DNA of 64,000 nt from Thermococcus sp. M39 (lineage in GTDB: Archaea > Methanobacteriota_B > Thermococci > Thermococcales > Thermococcaceae): contig NZ_SNUG01000001.1 of assembly GCF_012027325.1 (NCBI RefSeq), positions 248,001 to 312,000 on the forward strand, given 5' to 3'. The notes beneath the pieces are model-generated. The model worked only from the letters and a program-made list of their open reading frames with translations, was not told the origin of the DNA and did not search any database. Positions within the stretch are counted from its first letter, which is position 1, and every line of letters begins with the position of its first letter. Shown piece after piece: positions 18,643-27,773 of this stretch. The translations under genes and the position numbers were made by a program.

Positions 18643-19170
18643 ATGGAGCATGTGATTGCACTCCATCAAGTGTATGGCGAGCTCATATTTAGAGGGTTAA
18701 AGTCTCATGAAATTAGACGCTCACGCGTGTTTAATGAGGGGGATATTGTCTTCCTTTACATAGCGAGAGGAAATTTATTCACCCTTAAGAGAACACTTGA
18801 GAAACTCGGCTTAACTGAGGAACAGCTGTTGACTAAGAGGGGAACAATTGCGGGCGGCTTTGAGGTGGGGGAAGTCATAAAAGCTGATTTTGAAACCCTT
18901 TGGGAGCTCACAAAAGATACAAGCGGCTTAACCTTCGTTCACGGAGAAGAAAGGGGTAAGCAGTGGCTCAAAGAATATATCAAAAATTACGGCTACGCCT
19001 TTACTATCGAAAAGCCTTTCCTCTTCAAGGAGCCTATAAGCAGAGAAGAAATGAAGGAAAAGTACGGTGTTTTCGTGGAGGGTATTATCCACCTCTCAAG
19101 CAGGACGAGGCAACCTTGGGTTAAAGCTCTGCTTGAGGACTTAATGAGCAGGGAAGCGGTGTTCATTTAG
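18643..19170 (+). CDS. PUA/ASCH-superfamily-like protein
   Basis: 175 residues. The N-terminal region (HQVYGELIFRGLKSHEIRR, then GDIVFLYIARG) has the layout of ASCH/PUA-like beta barrels: a ligand-loop start, a Lys/Glu/Arg-rich first strand and the D-x-V-x-L/I-Y strand. Such domains bind RNA or modified nucleotides. No catalytic motif was recognised. It converges on the ZPR1 gene with an 8-bp stop-to-stop overlap. ATG follows a GGTGAGAG site. Family assignment is by pattern only. Confidence 0.7.
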   Translation: MEHVIALHQVYGELIFRGLKSHEIRRSRVFNEGDIVFLYIARGNLFTLKRTLEKLGLTEEQLLTKRGTIAGGFEVGEVIKADFETLWELTKDTSGLTFVHGEERGKQWLKEYIKNYGYAFTIEKPFLFKEPISREEMKEKYGVFVEGIIHLSSRTRQPWVKALLEDLMSREAVFI

Positions 19171-19792
19171 CGTCTTCGTTCTCAAGTTCTTCGGGCTCAA
19201 TTACTACATAAGGCCCCGTGCTGAGCTTTTTAATTTCTTCCTTTGTCAAAAGCCTACTCTTGACTTTTTCACCTATCAAAGCGCTGTTTCCAAAGGGATC
19301 CATGATCTTAACCGTTAGAGGTTTTCTGCCTTCCTTGACATCTTCAATATAGTCTAAGAGCTCATCAATCTTCTTTACTGCTTCCTTGTCGTTTTCCTGT
19401 TCTTTGAAGTTCCTTGCCATTAAGAGTGTTTCTCTAACTCTCTCTAAAACTCCTTCAACGTTGCTCACGAATCCTTGACTCGCTGGGCCGGGTTCAATCT
19501 TTATGCCGAGTTCTTCCAGTTCAATTGTCCCACTCTTGCTCCTCACGACTCTTGTAAACAAGTCCTTCTCTTCTTCTACTTTTACAGTATACAGCTTTGG
19601 TTCTTTTTCCTCTAATATCATCACATCTGCACTTCTGTAACCGCATTTTTCGCAGATAATCGTTGATTCCATGACTTTGCCAAAATAAGGGATGTCGTGA
19701 ATGTATTGGAGGGCCTTAAGCGTGTTTTTGCCGCCACAGATTGGGCAGTCTCCTAATCTAATCTCTTGAATGTTAGGTTTTTCTTCACTCAT
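19163..19792 (-). CDS. ZPR1-type zinc finger protein
   Basis: 209 residues from ATG 19792, five bases after GGTGAC; the longer frame to 19816 would cover that site. An N-terminal C4 zinc finger CPICGGKN with CEKCGYRS (about 17-53) is followed by a ZPR1 beta domain with the signature RSKSGTIELEELGIKIEPGP. Archaea have a single ZPR1 domain, whereas eukaryotic ZPR1 has two. In eukaryotes ZPR1 is a chaperone for elongation factor 1A; an equivalent archaeal role is inference. Acidic C-terminus. Confidence 0.9.
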   Translation of the reverse strand: MSEEKPNIQEIRLGDCPICGGKNTLKALQYIHDIPYFGKVMESTIICEKCGYRSADVMILEEKEPKLYTVKVEEEKDLFTRVVRSKSGTIELEELGIKIEPGPASQGFVSNVEGVLERVRETLLMARNFKEQENDKEAVKKIDELLDYIEDVKEGRKPLTVKIMDPFGNSALIGEKVKSRLLTKEEIKKLSTGPYVVIEPEELENEDAK

Positions 19793-19857
19793 GAGCGTCA
19801 CCAATAGAAGAGCCAAAAAATGAGTTTATAAAGTCATGGTAGGAAAGGAAAGAAGAA

Positions 19858-20256
19858 TCAGCCTTTGTATATCTTGATGTCTGGTGGAGTCACTATAAGC
19901 TTAATTTCATATTTTGAAATCTTTGCGAGGTCTCCCCCAAGAGCGTTGACCATGCCCTTTAGCTGTTCAGCCATTTTTGCTAAAACTTCTTGTTTTGATT
20001 CAAGTGGGGTGAAATCCGCAATAACGATATTTCCTTGCTGTAACTCCTCTGAAATTTTTCCTAAATCAGTGTAACTGGTAACGACGATCTTTTTGATGTA
20101 TCTTATTTCAGGCTTTACAAGCTCTTTTGTGAGCTCATCTTCCTCTAGAGGAATGACATCGATGTCAGCTCTGGGGGTTGGACTTACCTCTTTCTTTATA
20201 GACTTGAGCGGTTTCTTTTTCGATTCATCTTTAATAATTTTGTCAAACAGTCCCAT
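19858..20256 (-). CDS. sepF: Archaeal SepF-like cell division protein (DUF552)
   Basis: 132 residues from ATG 20256, which follows GGAGGG; the longer reading from 20301 passes through that site. The N-terminus MGLFDKIIKD is a short amphipathic helix suited to membrane binding. A charged linker (about 10-45) leads to the DUF552 fold, with IVIADFTPLE (about 80-90) and a glycine-containing helix MVNALGGDL. Archaeal SepF anchors FtsZ1 to the membrane at mid-cell. It stands alone here, with a TATA-like GAAATATAAAC at about 20307-20317 on the minus strand. Confidence 0.88.
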   Translation of the reverse strand: MGLFDKIIKDESKKKPLKSIKKEVSPTPRADIDVIPLEEDELTKELVKPEIRYIKKIVVTSYTDLGKISEELQQGNIVIADFTPLESKQEVLAKMAEQLKGMVNALGGDLAKISKYEIKLIVTPPDIKIYKG

Positions 20257-20331
20257 TATTTTTCCCTCCATGAAATCTAGACTGAATTTATTTTTGTGCA
20301 TTGGTGTTTATATTTCTTGTGGAAGGACGAC

Positions 20332-20446
20332 AAGGGGCTTTGCCCCTTATCTCCCTTTACCCTCAATCCCCATCTCTCTCTATTGGGGAAACTACGTTTC
20401 CCTCACCCTTCCTTTCCTCTCAACTACTGGGGGAGCTATGCTCCCC
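20332..20446. repeat. Cluster of three 17-bp palindromes (7-bp arm, 3-nt loop, 7-bp arm)
   Basis: Three units: AAGGGGC-TTT-GCCCCTT (20332-20348), GGGAAAC-TAC-GTTTCCC (20386-20402) and GGGGAGC-TAT-GCTCCCC (20430-20446). Each is a perfect hairpin of identical geometry but with a different arm sequence, and a C/T-rich CTCACCC or CTCCC follows each. They lie between sepF and the next gene and look like compensated variants of one dispersed element. A reversed copy of the second type occurs at 21484-21500. Confidence 0.75.
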
Positions 20447-20467
20447 TCACCCCTCATATTTTTAAAA

Positions 20468-20887
20468 TTAATTTCCGAAAATCTTTTCGATTTTTTCCAG
20501 TTCTCTTTTCTGAATCAACCTCAGCAGAGCAGAGTAGTAAGCAATTTCAAGAGCATTCTCTTCTATGTTTTGTTCTATGAGAGCATCGAGCCTGTGGATT
20601 ATTTCTTCTTCAGCTTTCTTTAGGGCTTCCTCAGAATAGCCGGCAAATTTGAGTCCCATCACGATGGCGAGAACTTCCGGTGGAATGGTTTGAGATTTTG
20701 GTTTCTTCGTCTCTATCTTCTTCCCGCTGATCTCCGCGAGGAACTGCCTGAACTCCTCAAGCTCCGGCTCGATGTCGATGCCTGCTTGTTTGAGAATAAC
20801 AAAGGGATCGTCTGCAGCACCAGATATTGCCTTGGATGTCGCTTTGAGATGTTTTAGACTTTCTACGGATGGGATCATCTTGTCCAA
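20468..20887 (-). CDS. Uncharacterised helical protein, unclear start
   Basis: 139 residues if started at TTG 20887, or 136 from ATG 20878. The sequence is soluble and helical, with a charged linker near 54-70 and no recognised motif. The same frame stays open upstream to 20941 and reads like protein (VIIQSINKSAKIL), but contains no ATG or GTG, so a start codon may have been lost or TTG is used. It lies 32 bp after the restored stop of the frameshifted gene upstream and is probably from the same operon. Function unknown. Confidence 0.55.
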   Translation of the reverse strand: MDKMIPSVESLKHLKATSKAISGAADDPFVILKQAGIDIEPELEEFRQFLAEISGKKIETKKPKSQTIPPEVLAIVMGLKFAGYSEEALKKAEEEIIHRLDALIEQNIEENALEIAYYSALLRLIQKRELEKIEKIFGN

Positions 20888-20919
20888 TATCTTTGCAGAC
20901 TTGTTGATCGACTGTATGA

Positions 20920-21314
20920 TTACTTTCCGGTTTTTCTTTGTTTATTGGGGGTGTTTCTGCTTTGCTCTAAGTGGTAGATCAGCAAATCTGCGAATTCTTC
21001 CAGGTTCTTCTTCAACTCTTCCCAACCCTTCTCATCATCGGCCCACTCCAATAGTGCCTCGCCGATGGCATCTCCAAGGAGCGGTGAGCTTGTGCCGGCG
21101 TGTGGACAAGTGTTAGCGCCAGTTTGTATGATCCGTCAGGGCTTGCGCGGGCGAGAATCTTGAGAAGTCCATTTGCAGGGTTCGTATATACGCTCGATAT
21201 GTAGTCAATGTTTTCCTTCGGAAGCCCATATTTCCTCGCAAACTCTTCCAGTATTTCATCCCAGGTTTTCTCCTGTGGCTTTTTCTCCTCTTTCTTCCTT
21301 TTCCAGAAGGGCAT
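20920..21314 (-). pseudogene. Frameshifted unknown gene (one-base deletion near 21095)
   Basis: From ATG 21314 the frame reads MPFWKRKKEEKK to LALTLVHT. Near 21091-21101 it loses frame; the continuation SSPLLGDAIGEALLEWADDE, to a TAA at 20920-20922, lies one frame away. Adding one base restores a single 131-residue protein (395 + 1 nt = 132 codons). The N-terminus is Lys-rich, the rest soluble and helical. No family recognised. It may be a real disruption or a sequencing error in the GC-rich ACGCCGGCACA stretch. ATG is preceded by GGTGTG and a nearby TTTATAAG. Confidence 0.7.
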
Positions 21315-21317
21315 CAC

Positions 21318-21829
21318 ACCACTTATAAATCTTACACCTTCACTCCAATAAGCCTTTCCCTACTCCCAGACAATCCTCATATCTGTGGGTGTGTAAATTT
21401 CCTTTATTCTGAGCTCCTTCATATAAGCTCTCTATGGGGAGGAGGGGCGTTAGCCCCCGATGGACAAGAAGATAGGAAGGGCGTGGGAAACGTAGTTTCT
21501 CGAACTTTGGGAAAGTTTGATCAAATTGTTAAAGTTACTTAATTTGGTAAGGATTAAGTTTGTACGTCTTCTATTTGCTTGTGGAGTATTATGAGCTTAA
21601 TTTAAATCCACAGGTCGGTTTTGGTTTGTGTTCCTTATTCTTTTGCGCTCGAAGAGCGCTGTTTTGAGTCGAACACTCTGCGAGTTTGTGATGTTTTGGC
21701 ATAAGCTCTCTCTGTACATCTTAGTGAGCCTTTGACGTAGGAATTTTGATCAAACTTTGCGAAGGCAAAGTTTGCTTTGCAAAAATTTTTCACACTTCAA
21801 AGACAGAAAAAGGGTGGAAGGGTTCGAAA
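21318..21829. repeat. Gene-free region rich in short palindromes
   Basis: No supported gene in about 510 bp. Visible structures: GGGGC-GTTA-GCCCC near 21443-21456; GAAAC-GTA-GTTTC in 21486-21500, the reverse of a unit at 20386; GCGCTC-GAA-GAGCGC at 21645-21659; AAACTTTGC-GAAG-GCAAAGTTT at 21752-21773; and two inverted copies of AAAGTTTGATCAAA (21512-21525 and 21745-21758). Together with the frameshifted gene next to it, the region looks like an eroded insertion zone just ahead of the ribosomal superoperon. Confidence 0.7.
21512..21758. repeat. Inverted 14-bp repeat pair, AAAGTTTGATCAAA
   Basis: AAAGTTTGATCAAA at 21512-21525 and its exact reverse complement at 21745-21758, 219 bp apart. Each copy is the end of a hairpin (AACTTT-GGG-AAAGTT on the left; the 9-bp AAACTTTGC hairpin on the right). 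They may be two copies of one dispersed palindromic element or the ends of a small decayed insertion. Confidence 0.6.
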
Positions 21830-21841
21830 GCCTTTTAAATA
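21830..21841 (+). promoter_or_regulatory. TATA element ahead of the SPOUT gene and ribosomal superoperon
   Basis: GCCTTTTAAATA, about 58 nt upstream of ATG 21898 with initiation expected near 21863. It is the only clear promoter before rpl3, so the SPOUT gene and S10-type ribosomal genes are probably one transcript. Confidence 0.6.
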
Positions 21842-21897
21842 CTTTCCTTTTACTCCATCACAGCTTCCCTATGTGTATAAGTGAAGGATGAGCAAAA

Positions 21898-22674
21898 ATG
21901 ACCTTACACATCTTCATTCCAGATTCACTCCTTGAAGAAACAACTGACCCTAAAATACGAACCTACAAGGTTGGACAGATAGCAAGGGCAGCTGCAATAT
22001 TCGGTGTTGAGCACATATGGATTTACAAAGCCGGCGGCAAGGATGGAAAGTTCATAAAACTAATCCTTGAATACGCAGAAACTCCCCAATATCTCCGCAA
22101 AGCACTGTTCCCAATAATGAAGGAGCTCAAATACGTTGGTGTGATCCCTCCCTTAAGAACCCCTCATCATAAGCTCAAGGGGAAACCCAAGGTGGGGGAA
22201 ATTCGGGAGGGTGTAATCATTAAAAAGGGAAAGCGGCTTTACGCGGACATTGGCCTTGATGAGCTCGCTCTCGTTGAAGGCTCTGGAGAAGGGCGAATGA
22301 CGTTCAAAATAGTCTCAGTAAAGCCTTTGAAAGTGATTCCAGTAAAACCCGTTGAATACTGGGGATACAGGGTTCATCTCACGAACAAAACATTGGCAAA
22401 AACACTTAAAAAGGCAAAGCTCAACCTTGCAATCGCGACCTCACGTAAAGGTGAGGATGTAAGAAAAGTTAAGCTCCCTCCGCTGGAGGGGGAAATTGGA
22501 TTCGTGTTCGGGTCGCCGAGAAAGGGCGTGATGGAGATCCTGAGAGACTTCAATGAGGATTATCCCTTTGATTTAATCCTCAATACCATTCCAAATCAAA
22601 AGACGAAAACCGTTAGAACCGAAGAAGCCGTGTTGGCGACTTTGGCCGTGTTTAATTTCATAAGGAGGGATTGA
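21898..22674 (+). CDS. SPOUT-family RNA methyltransferase (COG2106 type)
   Basis: 258 residues. The N-terminal half-Rossmann piece ([28 protein letters not shown]) is interrupted by an OB-fold-like insertion (about 85-150, [22 protein letters not shown]). The C-terminal SPOUT knot follows, with [14 protein letters not shown] and the [21 protein letters not shown] segment that forms the SAM pocket. In archaea this gene regularly precedes rpl3, suggesting rRNA or ribosomal-protein modification; the target is not known here. It is 1 bp from rpl3. Confidence 0.9.
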   Translation: MTLHIFIPDSLLEETTDPKIRTYKVGQIARAAAIFGVEHIWIYKAGGKDGKFIKLILEYAETPQYLRKALFPIMKELKYVGVIPPLRTPHHKLKGKPKVGEIREGVIIKKGKRLYADIGLDELALVEGSGEGRMTFKIVSVKPLKVIPVKPVEYWGYRVHLTNKTLAKTLKKAKLNLAIATSRKGEDVRKVKLPPLEGEIGFVFGSPRKGVMEILRDFNEDYPFDLILNTIPNQKTKTVRTEEAVLATLAVFNFIRRD

Positions 22675-22675
22675 T

Positions 22676-23716
22676 ATGGGTAAGATTAGCAAGCCAAGAA
22701 GAGGTTCATTGGCATATTCCCCAAGAAAAAGGGCTAAGAGCATAGTCCCTAGAATTAGAAAGTGGCCTCAAGAGGAAGAAGTAAGGTTGCTAGGATTTGC
22801 TGGCTACAAGGCAGGAATGACTCACATACTCATGATTGACGACAGACCAGGACTTACAAAGGGCAAAGAGATATTCATGCCAGTTACAATAGTCGAAACT
22901 CCACCAATGGTCGTCTTTGGAATCAGAGCATACAAGCAGGGCTACCTTGGATTGGAGACAGCAACAGAGGTCTGGATTCCAAATCTCAACCCAGACTTAA
23001 AGAGAAGGATCAAGACACTTCCAAAGAACTACAGTGAAGATGCATTCCAGCAGAAGCTTGGTGAGCTTGAAGACCTCGTTAAAAGCGGTGAAATCGTCGA
23101 AGTTAGGGCTTTGGTTCACACTCAGCCAAGGCTCATCAAGCTCAAGAAGAAGCCAGAAGTCATGGAGTACGCTGTTGGTGGAAAGAGCGTGGAAGAGAAG
23201 TTTGCTTATCTCAAAGAAAAGCTTGGAAAAGAAATCAGGGTAAAGGAAGTTCTTAAGGAAGGTGAACTCCTCGATGTTATAGCTGTCACAAAGGGTAAGG
23301 GAACCCAAGGTCCAGTTAAGAGATGGGGTATTAAGATCCAGTTCCACAAGGCTCAGAGAGCTGGAAAGGGAAGACACGTTGGTAACTTAGGTCCATGGCA
23401 CCCAGCAAGAGTTATGTGGACAGTTCCACAAGCTGGTCAGATGGGCTTCCACCACAGGACAGAGTTCAACAAGAGGTTGATCGCTATTGGTGAGAACGGA
23501 GTTCTTGAGCTTGATGGAAACAAGATTGAGATTACACCAAAGGGCGGCTTCCCACACTATGGAATCGTTAGGAGTGACTTCCTCATGATTGCAGGTTCAA
23601 TCCCCGGTGCAATTAAGAGAATCATTAGAGTTAGACCAGCAATCAGACCACCAGCTAAGAAGCCACCTGTTGAGAGACCACAGATTACATACGTTAGTAG
23701 GGAATCAAAGCAATGA
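22676..23716 (+). CDS. rpl3: Large-subunit ribosomal protein L3
   Basis: 346 residues, archaeal/eukaryal uL3. The central [15 protein letters not shown] and [14 protein letters not shown] segments form the loop that reaches the peptidyl-transferase region, followed by [16 protein letters not shown]. It is the first gene of the S10-type cluster. ATG follows GGAGGGATTGAT, one base after the SPOUT stop. Confidence 0.98.
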   Translation: MGKISKPRRGSLAYSPRKRAKSIVPRIRKWPQEEEVRLLGFAGYKAGMTHILMIDDRPGLTKGKEIFMPVTIVETPPMVVFGIRAYKQGYLGLETATEVWIPNLNPDLKRRIKTLPKNYSEDAFQQKLGELEDLVKSGEIVEVRALVHTQPRLIKLKKKPEVMEYAVGGKSVEEKFAYLKEKLGKEIRVKEVLKEGELLDVIAVTKGKGTQGPVKRWGIKIQFHKAQRAGKGRHVGNLGPWHPARVMWTVPQAGQMGFHHRTEFNKRLIAIGENGVLELDGNKIEITPKGGFPHYGIVRSDFLMIAGSIPGAIKRIIRVRPAIRPPAKKPPVERPQITYVSRESKQ

Positions 23717-23726
23717 GGTGAGTTAG

Positions 23727-24494
23727 ATGAAGGTTAAGGTATTTTCACTCAACGGCGAGCCAATTGAGGAGATTGAGTTACCTAAGGTATTTGAGACCCC
23801 ATTTAGACCAGATTTGATTAGGAGAGCGGTCATTGCTTCATGGACACACAGAATTCAGCCTCAAGGTAGAGACCCAATGGCTGGTAAGAGAAGGGTCACA
23901 GAGAACATTGGTAAGGGTCATGGAATGGCAAGAGTTGAGCGCATTAAGACTCCTCCAAGGTTTGCTGCATTCGTCCCATTTGCAAGAGGCGGTAGAAGAG
24001 CTCACCCACCAAAGGTCGAGAAGATAATCTGGGAAGACATCAACAAGAAAGAGAAGAAGCTCGCTCTCATGAGTGCAATTGCAGCAACAGCCAACTATGA
24101 TTTAGTTAGAGCAAGAGGTCACATAATTGACAACGTTCCGCAGATTCCGCTCATCGTTGAGGATGAGCTCGAGAAGATAGGCAAGACAAGGGAGACAAGG
24201 GAGATATTCAAGAAGCTTGGCATTTGGGACGACATTGAGAGAGCTAAGAAGAACACAAAGGTTAGAGCTGGAAAAGGTAAGATGAGAGGAAGGAGATACA
24301 AGAAGGCTAAGGGTCCACTCATCGTCGTTGCAAAGAACGAAGGAATACTCTTGGGCGCAAGGAACCACCCAGGTGTTGATGTTGTATTAGTCGACAACCT
24401 TGGAGTTGAGATGCTTGCTCCAGGTACACACCCCGGAAGATTAACCGTGTGGACAAAGGGTGCAATTGAGAGATTGAGGGAGATTTACGGGTGA
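23727..24494 (+). CDS. rpl4: Large-subunit ribosomal protein L4
   Basis: 255 residues, uL4. The extended loop that lines the exit tunnel is seen around [20 protein letters not shown] (about 48-67) and the Arg/Gly/His-rich [10 protein letters not shown]. The globular part carries [17 protein letters not shown]. Ten bases after rpl3, with a GAGGTG site. Confidence 0.98.
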   Translation: MKVKVFSLNGEPIEEIELPKVFETPFRPDLIRRAVIASWTHRIQPQGRDPMAGKRRVTENIGKGHGMARVERIKTPPRFAAFVPFARGGRRAHPPKVEKIIWEDINKKEKKLALMSAIAATANYDLVRARGHIIDNVPQIPLIVEDELEKIGKTRETREIFKKLGIWDDIERAKKNTKVRAGKGKMRGRRYKKAKGPLIVVAKNEGILLGARNHPGVDVVLVDNLGVEMLAPGTHPGRLTVWTKGAIERLREIYG

Positions 24495-24500
24495 TGAAAG

Positions 24501-24761
24501 ATGGATCCGTACAAGGTTATTATCAGACCTGTCGTTACAGAAAAGGCAGTTTCGTTGATTGAGAAAGAGAACAAGCTCACATTCATTGTTGACAGAAGAG
24601 CCACTAAGCAAGATATCAAGAGAGCTGTGGAGGAAATCTACAAGGTTAAAGTTGAAAAGGTCAACACACTTATTACAATGAAAGGCGAGAAAAAGGCATA
24701 CGTTAAGCTCAAGCCTGAGTACAACGCAAGTGAAATTGCTGCTAGAATAGGATTGTTCTGA
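24501..24761 (+). CDS. rpl23: Large-subunit ribosomal protein L23
   Basis: 86 residues, uL23, at the tunnel exit where it forms part of the SRP and translocon docking site. Typical motifs: [16 protein letters not shown] at the N-terminus and [18 protein letters not shown] in the second half. It lies 6 bp after rpl4. Confidence 0.98.
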   Translation: MDPYKVIIRPVVTEKAVSLIEKENKLTFIVDRRATKQDIKRAVEEIYKVKVEKVNTLITMKGEKKAYVKLKPEYNASEIAARIGLF

Positions 24762-24772
24762 GGTGGGTGAGA

Positions 24773-25492
24773 ATGGGTAAGAGTTTGATTCAACAGAGGA
24801 GAGGTAAAGGAAGCACAACTTTCAGAGCTCCATCTCACAGGTATAGGGGAGCTGTGAGATACGTTCCCCTTAACTTGACAAAGGAGAAGACACTCGTTGG
24901 TAAGGTCGTTGAAATCCTCCACGACCCTGGAAGAACGGCACCAGTTGCAAGAGTTAAGTTTGAGAACGGTCTTGAAAAGCTCATCATAGCTCCAGAAGGG
25001 CTTCTTGTTGGAGATGAAATAGCCATTGGACCAAACGCACCAATCAAGATAGGCAACACACTTCCACTAGCAATGATTCCTGAGGGAACTTACGTTTATG
25101 ACATTGAGGGAGTCCCAGGAGATGGAGGAAAGTTCGTAAGAGCTGGCGGTAGCTATGCACTGATTGTTTCAAGAGAAAAAGACAAGGTCATTGTTCAACT
25201 GCCGAGCGGTGAGCTTAAAGCCTTCAACCCAATGTGCAGAGCAACAATTGGTGTTGTCGCTGGCGGTGGAAGGTTGGAGAAGCCACTTGTCAAAGCAGGT
25301 AAAGCTTATTACGTCATGAAAGCAAGGAACAGGTTCTGGCCGAAGCCAAGAGGTGTCAAGATGAACGCTGTGAACCACCCACACGGTGGTAAGGAGCACC
25401 ACATTGGTAGACCAAGTACAGTTTCAAGGAGAGCTCCACCTGGAAGAAAGGTTGGTCATATCGCTGCGAGAAGAACAGGTAGGAGAAAGTGA
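24773..25492 (+). CDS. rpl2: Large-subunit ribosomal protein L2
   Basis: 239 residues, uL2, needed for subunit joining and peptidyl transfer. ATG 24773 follows GAGGTGGGTGAG; the GTG at 24767 lies inside that site. The conserved [11 protein letters not shown] motif near the C-terminus contains the His important for peptidyl-transferase function. A basic tail ends RRTGRRK. Confidence 0.98.
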   Translation: MGKSLIQQRRGKGSTTFRAPSHRYRGAVRYVPLNLTKEKTLVGKVVEILHDPGRTAPVARVKFENGLEKLIIAPEGLLVGDEIAIGPNAPIKIGNTLPLAMIPEGTYVYDIEGVPGDGGKFVRAGGSYALIVSREKDKVIVQLPSGELKAFNPMCRATIGVVAGGGRLEKPLVKAGKAYYVMKARNRFWPKPRGVKMNAVNHPHGGKEHHIGRPSTVSRRAPPGRKVGHIAARRTGRRK

Positions 25493-25502
25493 GGTGATTT
25501 GA

Positions 25503-25901
25503 ATGGCAAGAAAAGAGTTTAGATATCGCGGTTACACCCTTGAAGAGCTCTTAAACATGCCTCTCGATAAGGTAGCTGAGCTTTTCCCTGCAAGACAGAG
25601 GAGGAGCTTAAAGAGAGGCTTTAGTCCAGAGCAGAAAAAGCTCTTAAGAAAGATTAGATTGGCTAAGAAGGGTAAATACAAGAAGCCGATCAGAACACAC
25701 TGCAGAGACATGGTTATCCTTCCAGAGATGGTTGGAATAACAATCTACGTCCACAACGGAAAAGAGTTCGTACCCGTTGAAATAAAGCCAGAGATGATAG
25801 GACACTACTTAGGTGAGTTTGCATTAACAAGAAAGAGAGTCCAGCACGGTTCACCTGGTGTTGGTGCAACAAGATCATCAATGTTCGTTGCAATCAAGTG
25901 A
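25503..25901 (+). CDS. rps19: Small-subunit ribosomal protein S19
   Basis: 132 residues, uS19 of archaeal type with the N-terminal extension [12 protein letters not shown] that bacterial S19 lacks. The head-binding core includes [15 protein letters not shown] and [11 protein letters not shown]. Ten bases after rpl2. Confidence 0.98.
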   Translation: MARKEFRYRGYTLEELLNMPLDKVAELFPARQRRSLKRGFSPEQKKLLRKIRLAKKGKYKKPIRTHCRDMVILPEMVGITIYVHNGKEFVPVEIKPEMIGHYLGEFALTRKRVQHGSPGVGATRSSMFVAIK

Positions 25902-25911
25902 GGTGGTATGA

Positions 25912-26382
25912 ATGCCTAGAGGAAGATTTGGCTACTCTTTCCAAAATTTTGATCCAGAGAGGATGGCAAGGGCTAGTGGGAGAGATTTGAGAATCTCACC
26001 AAAGTTCTCAGTTGAAATCTGCAGAGAGATTAGGGGAATGATGCTCAACGATGCAATAAAATTCCTTGATGATGTAATTGCAATGAGGAGACCAGTTCCA
26101 TTGAGAAGATTCAACGACTCACAGGGACACAAGAGAGGAAAGGGCTTCGGTCCAGGTAGATATCCAGTCAAGGTTGCAAAGGCAATCAAGAAAGTTCTCT
26201 TGAATGCAAAGAACAACGCAGAGCAGAAGGGCTTAGACCCAGACAAGCTTAAGATCATCCATGCAGCAGCTCACAGGGGACCAGTGCTTAGAGGATACAT
26301 CCCAAGAGCTTTTGGAAGAGCTACACCATTCAATGAAGAAACAACACACATTGAGATAGTTGTTGAGGAGATTAGGAGGTGA
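25912..26382 (+). CDS. rpl22: Large-subunit ribosomal protein L22
   Basis: 156 residues, uL22. The long beta hairpin that reaches into the exit tunnel is in the basic stretch [20 protein letters not shown], and the C-terminus has the typical [18 protein letters not shown] site 10 nt upstream of ATG. Confidence 0.98.
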   Translation: MPRGRFGYSFQNFDPERMARASGRDLRISPKFSVEICREIRGMMLNDAIKFLDDVIAMRRPVPLRRFNDSQGHKRGKGFGPGRYPVKVAKAIKKVLLNAKNNAEQKGLDPDKLKIIHAAAHRGPVLRGYIPRAFGRATPFNEETTHIEIVVEEIRR

Positions 26383-26386
26383 GCTC

Positions 26387-27010
26387 ATGGCTATTGAGAG
26401 ATACTTCATTAGAGAAGCAGTTAGAGAAATGCTCATCGACGAATACCTTGAGAAGGAATTAAGGAGAGCTGGTTATGGCGGTTTAGATATCAAAAAGACA
26501 CCTCTTGGAACAAAGGTCATAATCTTTGCAGCAAATCCAGGTTACGTTATAGGTAGAGGTGGAAGAAGAATCAGAGAGCTCACAAGAGTTCTTGAGAGAC
26601 AGTTTGGTCTCGAGAACCCACAGATTGAAGTTGAGGAAATTAAGAACCCCTATCTAAACGCAAAGGTTCAGGCCGTTAGGCTTGCTCAAGCTTTAGAGAG
26701 GGGAGTTCACTTCAGAAGGGCAGCTTATGCGGCAATTAGAGCAATCATGAGAAACGGTGCAAGAGGTGTCGAGATTAGGCTCAGCGGAAAGCTTACAGGT
26801 GAGAGAGCAAAGAGCGTTAGATTCTACCAAGGCTACCTCGCAAAGGTCGGAAATCCAGCAGAGACACTCGTTAGCAAGGGATACGCCCAAGCTTTGCTCA
26901 AGCTTGGTGTTATCGGTGTTAAAGTTGCAATAATGCCACCAGAGGCAAAGCTTCCAGATGAGATTGAAATTATCGAGAAGCCAATTGAGGAAGAGGTGAG
27001 CGAACAATGA
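26387..27010 (+). CDS. rps3: Small-subunit ribosomal protein S3
   Basis: 207 residues, uS3, at the mRNA entry channel. It starts at ATG 26387 behind GGAGGTGAG; a longer frame begins inside rpl22 and is not used. The KH domain signature [14 protein letters not shown] is at about 50-63. The acidic C-terminal tail ends four bases into rpl29 (ATGA overlap). Confidence 0.98.
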   Translation: MAIERYFIREAVREMLIDEYLEKELRRAGYGGLDIKKTPLGTKVIIFAANPGYVIGRGGRRIRELTRVLERQFGLENPQIEVEEIKNPYLNAKVQAVRLAQALERGVHFRRAAYAAIRAIMRNGARGVEIRLSGKLTGERAKSVRFYQGYLAKVGNPAETLVSKGYAQALLKLGVIGVKVAIMPPEAKLPDEIEIIEKPIEEEVSEQ

Positions 27011-27207
27011 AGCCTAGCGAAATTAGAGAGATGAGCTTGGAAGAGATTGAGCAGAAGATTAGAGAGCTCAGAATGGAGTTGGCTAAGGAGAGAGGAATGC
27101 TCACAATGGGAACATCTTTAGAGAACCCGATGGTTATTAGGAACCTCAGACGGGATATAGCCCGTTTGTTAACAATTAAGAGGGAGAAGTTGAGAGAAAG
27201 AAGGTGA
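27007..27207 (+). CDS. rpl29: Large-subunit ribosomal protein L29
   Basis: 66 residues, uL29, two long helices in antiparallel ([20 protein letters not shown], then [17 protein letters not shown]). Overlaps the rps3 stop by 4 nt. Confidence 0.98.
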   Translation: MKPSEIREMSLEEIEQKIRELRMELAKERGMLTMGTSLENPMVIRNLRRDIARLLTIKREKLRERR

Positions 27208-27213
27208 TGTTTG

Positions 27214-27510
27214 GTGCCAAGGATCGTGAACCCTCTGGATGAGATGTTATTTAGGGAGGTATTGAAGGAGCAGCAGAGGATTAAGGTATATATTGAGCGT
27301 GCAAGGTATGGAAAGCTGAAGACCATAATTGAGGGCATAGATGAGAAGGAATTTGACCTTGAGGAGATTGCAAAAAAACTGAAGGCGAAACTAGCATGCG
27401 GAGGAACAGTAAAGAAAGGAAGGATAGAACTTCAAGGGGATCACAGAGAAAGGGTCAAGCAATTGTTGGCAGAGTATGGATTTTCAGAGGACTTAATAGA
27501 AATCGAGTGA
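27214..27510 (+). CDS. Translation initiation factor aIF1 (SUI1)
   Basis: 98 residues from GTG 27214, seven bases after AAGGTGA; TTG 27211 is also possible. SUI1 fold with the conserved [16 protein letters not shown] turn (about 63-78), which contacts the decoding region during start-codon selection. Its last 115 nt can be read in another frame as the N-terminus of a longer RNase P component 1 (see that entry). The stop overlaps the GTG of rnp1. Confidence 0.96.
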   Translation: MPRIVNPLDEMLFREVLKEQQRIKVYIERARYGKLKTIIEGIDEKEFDLEEIAKKLKAKLACGGTVKKGRIELQGDHRERVKQLLAEYGFSEDLIEIE

Positions 27511-27773
27511 ACAAGAAAACATTAATATGGCACGAGCTAATAGGACTGAAAGTGAAAATCAAGAGAAGCTCCCATCCAGAGCTGGTTGGCATTGAAGGTT
27601 ATGTAGTAGATGAGACCAAAAATACGCTCACAATCGTCGGGGAGAAAGTTTGGATAATCCCCAAGAACGTTGCTGAGTTTGAGTTTGAAGTTGGCGATAA
27701 AAAAATCGTGATTGATGGAAAGGAACTGATTGGAAGACCCGAGATGAGATTGAAAAAGAGGTGGAGAAGATGA
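27507..27773 (+). CDS. rnp1: RNase P protein component 1 (Rpp29/Pop4)
   Basis: 88 residues from GTG 27507, coupled by a GTGA overlap to aIF1. The protein has the Rpp29 Sm-like barrel: [24 protein letters not shown], and the basic end [12 protein letters not shown]. It binds RNase P RNA with Rpp21 in tRNA 5' processing. The same frame stays open back to ATG 27396, giving a 125-residue form with a basic N-terminus like that annotated in Pyrococcus, but this would overlap aIF1 by 115 nt. The short form matches the length of Rpp29 in Archaeoglobus and Methanothermobacter. The start is uncertain. Confidence 0.93.
   Translation: MNKKTLIWHELIGLKVKIKRSSHPELVGIEGYVVDETKNTLTIVGEKVWIIPKNVAEFEFEVGDKKIVIDGKELIGRPEMRLKKRWRR

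Noticed and set aside
21360-21422. 20-codon minus-strand ORF reading MKELRIKEIYTPTDMRIVWE
   Set aside because: Protein-like composition, but too short, with no family match and only a chance-level ribosome site; may be a remnant. Not called.
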